Positions 59,584 to 64,000 of a stretch of DNA of 64,000 nucleotides are shown piece after piece. Made by a program: the position numbers and the translations under genes. The notes beneath the pieces were generated by a model. It searched no databases. It was not told the origin of the DNA and was given only the letters and a program-made list of their open reading frames with translations. How positions within the stretch are numbered: position 1 is the stretch's first letter; every line of letters starts with the position of its first letter. The stretch is taken from contig USCT01000006.1 of NCBI GenBank assembly GCA_900553185.1, forward strand, positions 62,001 through 126,000. Reading direction: 5' to 3'. Source of the stretch: an uncultured Bacteroides sp. GTDB lineage: Bacteria > Bacteroidota > Bacteroidia > Bacteroidales > Bacteroidaceae.

Positions 59584-61230
59584 TCAATATCCTTCATTCT
59601 GCACCAGTTTTGGATTTTTATCCATAGCGCCTTGAGGAAGTGGATAATAACGGTGGAAAGTCTTGAATACACGGTCTTCAATGAAAATATCTTCCTTAGC
59701 CGGATTCTGATCGATGGTTGCACGGGTTTCCGGATCCGGACCGTTGCTGACAGTACCTGTACGGCGTACCAACGTAGTATTCAACACTTTTTCGGCCAAC
59801 ATCTTGCCGTCGGAAGTTTTCCAGCGAAGAATATCTGCACGACGAAGACCTTCACCCGCAAATTCTACGCCACGTTCACGCCAGATCAGTTCACGCAATT
59901 TATCTTTCGTATTATACTTGGCTTCGTCTACAGCCGGCATTCCAACACGTGTACGGATTTCATTCAGTTTTTCATAAACTGCAGCCGACGGACCATTCAG
60001 TTCGTTTTCTGCTTCTGCCCATGTCATCAGCACTTCTGCATAACGGAATACAATCGGACATGCGTTGCTGGCCCAGATATTTGAGTATTGAGTAATCGGA
60101 TTCAGGTATTTGTTCCATGTCAGACCTGTCTTCGAAGCATTATCGGCCGATGTCATGTAGTTGGCATTCGAAGCACCATCAATGGTCTTATCCAATGTAT
60201 TGAATATTCCTGTACTTCCGTCTGCCTTGATATAATCAGCTCCCGGATACAGGATACTCATTGCCATACGTGGGTCACGTCCTTTGAATGGATGAACCGG
60301 ATCATAACCACTGCCACTTTCGTCAATGGTAAGACCGTTACTCATTTCATAATCGTCTACCAGATCCTGAGTAGGAACAATAGAAGACCATCCGCCATCA
60401 CCGTTGTTATACATCTGACCAATGGTATACAGTGTATAAGTATTTGGAATATACTGTACAGCCAGAATGATTTCCTTGGAATCCTGACCGGCTACCTTGA
60501 AGAGGTTTGTATAATCCGATTCCAGACTATAGATACCCAGATTAATAATCTCCTGTGCTTTCTGCTTGGCAACTTCCCATTCGCCGTAATACAATGCCTG
60601 ACGCATCCGGATAGCCAGTGCTGCTCCTTGTGCAATACGTCCGCGTTCACTCGGCTCCTTGTTCAAATCCGGTGTACAGGCATCCAGTTCGGTTTCAATG
60701 AATTCTTTTACCTCCTGTTCCGAATTACGTGGAACCTGCGCTTCTTCTGCACTGCTATAATTGGAAATAATAGGTACACCACCATAAAGCCAGTTCATCT
60801 TGAAATAACGATACGCACGGATAACACGTACCTGAGCAATCAAGTCTTTCTTTACTGCTTCGTCGGCAAACTCAATATTATCTATATTTTCCAGGAATGT
60901 ATTGCAACGGCGGATAATGGTATAATCGTAATAATTGGCACCGCTGTTTGCCTGAGTCATATTACCATTGGCAAAATCCTTATAACCTTCCCACTGGAAA
61001 TTGTTGTAGCCATAATCGGAAGCACAGTCCATATAAAGAATATCACCTCCGTCTTCCCAGCCGTCGTAACAACCAATCGCAAATTTCTGCGCATCAGTTT
61101 CACTCTGCCAGGTCGTACTCGGAGAAAGGGCATCCAGCGGAGCCGTGTCCAGGAAATCGGAACAGGAAGCTGACATTAATGCAGCAGCCCCCAACAACAA
61201 ATATTGTTTAAAACGTATCATAGTTTTCAT
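59584..61230 (-). CDS. SusD/RagB-like glycan-binding outer-membrane lipoprotein
   Basis: This is the surface lid of a SusCD glycan importer, 548 residues. The signal peptide ends in LMSASC, with C23 as the lipidated residue, followed by the acidic SDFLDTAPLDALSP typical of surface export. TPR-like helices (RAYRYFKMNWLYGGVPII near 134-151) and the C-terminal RLAFAGEGLRRADILRW-type segment (ERGVEFAGEGLRRADILRW) are SusD hallmarks. Start codons are ATG 61230 or 61221. It begins 18 bases after susC. The bound glycan is unknown; the neighbouring sulfatase points to a sulfated host glycan, which is inference. Confidence 0.95.
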   Translation of the reverse strand: MKTMIRFKQYLLLGAAALMSASCSDFLDTAPLDALSPSTTWQSETDAQKFAIGCYDGWEDGGDILYMDCASDYGYNNFQWEGYKDFANGNMTQANSGANYYDYTIIRRCNTFLENIDNIEFADEAVKKDLIAQVRVIRAYRYFKMNWLYGGVPIISNYSSAEEAQVPRNSEQEVKEFIETELDACTPDLNKEPSERGRIAQGAALAIRMRQALYYGEWEVAKQKAQEIINLGIYSLESDYTNLFKVAGQDSKEIILAVQYIPNTYTLYTIGQMYNNGDGGWSSIVPTQDLVDDYEMSNGLTIDESGSGYDPVHPFKGRDPRMAMSILYPGADYIKADGSTGIFNTLDKTIDGASNANYMTSADNASKTGLTWNKYLNPITQYSNIWASNACPIVFRYAEVLMTWAEAENELNGPSAAVYEKLNEIRTRVGMPAVDEAKYNTKDKLRELIWRERGVEFAGEGLRRADILRWKTSDGKMLAEKVLNTTLVRRTGTVSNGPDPETRATIDQNPAKEDIFIEDRVFKTFHRYYPLPQGAMDKNPKLVQNEGY

Positions 61231-61248
61231 CTATTTTAAGGTTTGAAT

Positions 61249-64000
61249 TTAGAATGTTACATTAACACCGAACGCATGCGTACGCAGCAACGGGTATGAA
61301 GACAGACGCTGGCTGGTAGCTTCCGGGTCGATGTTGATCTTCATGCCGTCCAAAGTAAACAGATTTTCTACAGAATAGTAGAAACGGACATTTTCAATAC
61401 CGACATTACTCAACAGACTCTTCGGTAAAGTATAACCGAACTGCAGGTTTTTCAGACGCACGTAGCTGGTATTCTGCAACCAGAAAGTAGACTGGGCACT
61501 ACGTGAACTACTTGGAGAGTTGGTATCAGTAAAGATACGCGGCATGGAAGCATCTTTATTGGTCTCTGTCCAGGCATCTTTCCAGATAGAAGCAGGATGT
61601 CCGGCATCACCGGAGAAAGCACCGTATACTTCGTGTGAATCGAACAGACGGTATACCTTGGCAGCACCGTTGAACATCAAAGACAGGTCAAAGCCTTTCC
61701 AGCCGGCATTCAGGTTCAAGCCAAATGTATAAACCGGATCGGTAGAACCATACAATACACGGTCGTCTCCATTCAATTTACCATCACCGTTGGTATCTAC
61801 ATAACGCAGGTCACCCGCCTTGAAATTACCGCCACCGAACGGATTTCCATATTTCTCCTGGAACGCATCAGCTTCTTTCTGAGAATTGAAGAAACCATCA
61901 GTCTTGTAGATATAATAAGTATTCATGGCATGCCCTACTGTATTACGTTGATTGTATCCACCCGATACATCCAAATATTCGACTCCACCCAAGTCCATAA
62001 CTTCATTCTTGTTATAGGCAAAGTTGGCAGCTACACCAAATGACCAGTCACCCCATTTATCGTTATAACTGATGTTCAGTTCCACACCGTTGTTACGAAC
62101 TGAACCCACATTGTCTTTATATGCTCCCAAAGCGAATTCATTCGGAACAGATACATCCATCAAGATGTCGGTAGTCTTACGGTTGTAATAATCGATAGAA
62201 CCGTTGATCTTGTTATTCAGGAATGCAAAGTCTACACCGATACCCCAGGTAGTCGCCTTTTCCCAGGAAATAGTACTCAAACGATAGTCACTCTGGTAAT
62301 AACCGGAATTCAACGCTCCGCCGAACGGATAAGTAGCTCCTACGTTGTAGGTACTCAAAGCCGGATAATAATCACTCAACGCATCCTGGTTACCAAGCAT
62401 ACCCCAAGAAGCACGAATTTTCAACGTACTCAACCAGCTTCTGGTATTTTCCATGAAAGATTCTTCACTGATACGCCATGCACCGGAGAATGACGGGAAA
62501 TATCCCCAACGGTTACCTTCAGCAAAACGGGAAGAAGCATCGGCACGGATATTGGCTTCCAGCAAGTACTTGCCGGCGAAATCATAGTTGACACGTGCAA
62601 ACCATGAAAGCATGGCCAGTTCACGGGTATAACCTTCGTTGGTTTGTGTAGAAGCATCACCGGCATTAATATCGGTCAGTTCGTTGTTTGGGAAATTCTG
62701 ACGGTATGCTTTAGTGTATTTATAGTTATACTTTTCCGTATGCCAACCCAACAATCCTTTGATGTTATGCTTACCGAATGTCTTGTCATAATTCAACAAC
62801 AAATCGTAATTCGTACGATCCCAACGATAATCACGCTCATCCAATGAATTCGGGTCAGAAGCTTTGTTGGCATTGTACTGGATAAATTTCTGGAAATAAC
62901 TGTAGTTCTGGAAATTATTTACATACGCACCGCTAGCTGTAAATACAAGTCCGTCCATAATCTTGTAATCCAACGAAGCTGTTCCTGTAAAGTTGTAGTT
63001 ATCACGTGTAACTTTCATACCGGAATCCAACCACGCAATCGGGCTACCGTCTGAAATAGTTCCCCAGGTTCCGTCTGGATAACGGGCCACGATCCAAGGA
63101 GCAATCAGGTTCAACTGACGGATAATCTGGTCAGAACTACCACCATAGTAGGCAGAACTCGGATCATTGTATTTATTCTTGATGAAAGCCAGACTCATCT
63201 TGGCGCTCAAACGGCTGTTTATCTTCATATCCAAGTTGGTACGTGCATTGAACTGCTCACGGTCTGCATTCGGCAACACACCGGTCTGATTCAGGTAACC
63301 CAATGAACCCATGTAACGGACATTTTCGTTACCGCCGTTGATGTTCAGGTTATGGCGGTGCTGTACACCGGTCTTATAGGCCAATCCGTACCAGTCTGTA
63401 TTCGGATAGTTCGGGTCTGTGCCATCCTTGAATTTCTGTAATTCCTCATCCGTAAAACGGGCGGCCTTTCCTTCAGACTTCAACGCTTCGTTATACATGC
63501 TGGCATAATCGTAAGAATCCAGACGATCAATCATTTCTGTCGCATTCTGGAAACTGACATAACCGCTATAAGAGATTTTCGGTTTTCCGGAAGAACCACG
63601 CTTGGTAGTAATCAAGATAACGCCGTTGGCAGCCTTAGAACCGTAGATGGCAGCCGAAGCCGCATCCTTCAATACTGAAATGCTGGCAATATCGTTCGGG
63701 TCGATGGCACTCATGGTTTCAGATTCAACTCCATCAATCAAGATATAAGGAGAAGCCGTATTCAAGGTACCTGTACCACGCACGCGAATATTACCACTAT
63801 CCATACCCGGAGCACCGTTGGTTCCGGTAATGGTTACACCCGGCATCAAACCTTGCAAACCGCTGCTGATGTTCTGAATCGGTCGGTTCTGCAACTGCTT
63901 GCTGTCTACAGAAGCAACAGAACCAGACAGGTTGGCTTTCTTCTGCGTACCATAACCTACTACAACCACTTCTTCCAATGCCTGAGTGTCATCCTTCAAG
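61249..64000 (-). CDS. SusC/RagA-like TonB-dependent outer-membrane transporter (partial)
   Basis: This is the barrel of the SusCD importer. 916 or more codons are visible, and the frame is open to the right edge, so the signal peptide, the CarboxypepD-reg domain and the true start are missing. The TonB box region EEVVVVGYGTQKK is present near the left of the visible protein. It is followed by the plug domain (about 15-135: LQGLMPGVTITG, IRVRGTGTL, VLKDAASAAIYGSKAANGVI) and the 22-strand barrel ending in THAFGVNVTF, with a terminal Phe. The ATG near 63999 is internal, not a start. It is the first gene of susC-susD here. Confidence 0.95.
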   Translation of the reverse strand, partial: LKDDTQALEEVVVVGYGTQKKANLSGSVASVDSKQLQNRPIQNISSGLQGLMPGVTITGTNGAPGMDSGNIRVRGTGTLNTASPYILIDGVESETMSAIDPNDIASISVLKDAASAAIYGSKAANGVILITTKRGSSGKPKISYSGYVSFQNATEMIDRLDSYDYASMYNEALKSEGKAARFTDEELQKFKDGTDPNYPNTDWYGLAYKTGVQHRHNLNINGGNENVRYMGSLGYLNQTGVLPNADREQFNARTNLDMKINSRLSAKMSLAFIKNKYNDPSSAYYGGSSDQIIRQLNLIAPWIVARYPDGTWGTISDGSPIAWLDSGMKVTRDNYNFTGTASLDYKIMDGLVFTASGAYVNNFQNYSYFQKFIQYNANKASDPNSLDERDYRWDRTNYDLLLNYDKTFGKHNIKGLLGWHTEKYNYKYTKAYRQNFPNNELTDINAGDASTQTNEGYTRELAMLSWFARVNYDFAGKYLLEANIRADASSRFAEGNRWGYFPSFSGAWRISEESFMENTRSWLSTLKIRASWGMLGNQDALSDYYPALSTYNVGATYPFGGALNSGYYQSDYRLSTISWEKATTWGIGVDFAFLNNKINGSIDYYNRKTTDILMDVSVPNEFALGAYKDNVGSVRNNGVELNISYNDKWGDWSFGVAANFAYNKNEVMDLGGVEYLDVSGGYNQRNTVGHAMNTYYIYKTDGFFNSQKEADAFQEKYGNPFGGGNFKAGDLRYVDTNGDGKLNGDDRVLYGSTDPVYTFGLNLNAGWKGFDLSLMFNGAAKVYRLFDSHEVYGAFSGDAGHPASIWKDAWTETNKDASMPRIFTDTNSPSSSRSAQSTFWLQNTSYVRLKNLQFGYTLPKSLLSNVGIENVRFYYSVENLFTLDGMKINIDPEATSQRLSSYPLLRTHAFGVNVTF

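Noticed and set aside
60088..61173. 361-codon plus-strand frame inside susD
   Set aside because: Shadow of susD; composition is typical of antisense frames.

Overview
The window reads as chromosome of a Bacteroidales gut bacterium of the Bacteroides/Phocaeicola type. The evidence is a frdC-frdA-frdB complex II operon, SusC/SusD outer-membrane glycan uptake proteins, lineage families (DUF3098, DUF4271, DUF3810, DUF3836, fused SpmA/SpmB), long-form MetK and MnmG, weak or absent Shine-Dalgarno sites, and many promoters of the Bacteroidota kind (-33 TTTG, about 19-21 bases, -7 TAnnTTTG). The species cannot be fixed from the sequence alone. I saw no tRNA, rRNA, CRISPR array, prophage or insertion sequence. 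Both window edges cut genes: frdB at the left and a susC at the right.

Layout. 1-3300 (minus): complex II genes for anaerobic fumarate respiration. 3563-8740 (minus): acetyltransferase-like gene, parE, coaD, ctpA. 9349-12203: a membrane zincin-like DUF3810 gene, divergent from a SpmA/SpmB fusion and ybeY. 12505-18980 (plus): mnmG, a perfect parS palindrome, apt, uvrC, dtd, mazG, deoC. 19093-26128: a polyprenyl diphosphate synthase divergent from polA, a small secreted DUF3836 protein, ychF and a ketopantoate-reductase-like gene. 26248-32373 (minus): rdgB, a radical SAM/SPASM enzyme translationally coupled to a small lipoprotein, a YitT family protein and leuS. 32374-33390 has little clear coding sequence but two strong inverted repeats. 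33391-38886 (minus): a Tricorn-like S41 protease, a succinate/acetyl-CoA CoA-transferase and a small membrane-anchored protein. 39011-45983: miaB, pspC (minus), then a zinc-ribbon methyltransferase with ftsX, DUF3098, uppP, truB, queA and folK in one run. 46238-50983: GH110 alpha-galactosidase, a small beta-barrel protein and, convergent, a GH163/DUF4838 candidate endo-glycosidase. 51285-57674: metK, a LOG-family hydrolase, DUF4271, hemD, rnpA, yidD, a TatD-type hydrolase and tyrS. 57951-64000 (minus): sulfatase, susD and the bulk of susC, the end of a polysaccharide utilisation locus.

Most genes are housekeeping: replication and segregation (parE, polA, parS), translation and tRNA modification (leuS, tyrS, mnmG, miaB, truB, queA, dtd, ybeY, rnpA), nucleotide cleaning and salvage (rdgB, mazG, apt, deoC), envelope (uppP, ftsX, yidD, ctpA) and respiration (complex II, polyprenyl chain of menaquinone). 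The accessory part is host-glycan foraging: GH110, the GH163 candidate, sulfatase and SusCD would fit mucin or N-glycan degradation.

The best candidate for an under-described system is the radical SAM/lipoprotein pair at 26921-28467. Other points of interest are the parS site beside mnmG, a dispersed intergenic repeat family around AAACGAACGGACGT at three loci, a triple 19-bp repeat that places promoter elements at canonical spacing in front of GH110, and a sulfatase promoter built into the susD terminator.
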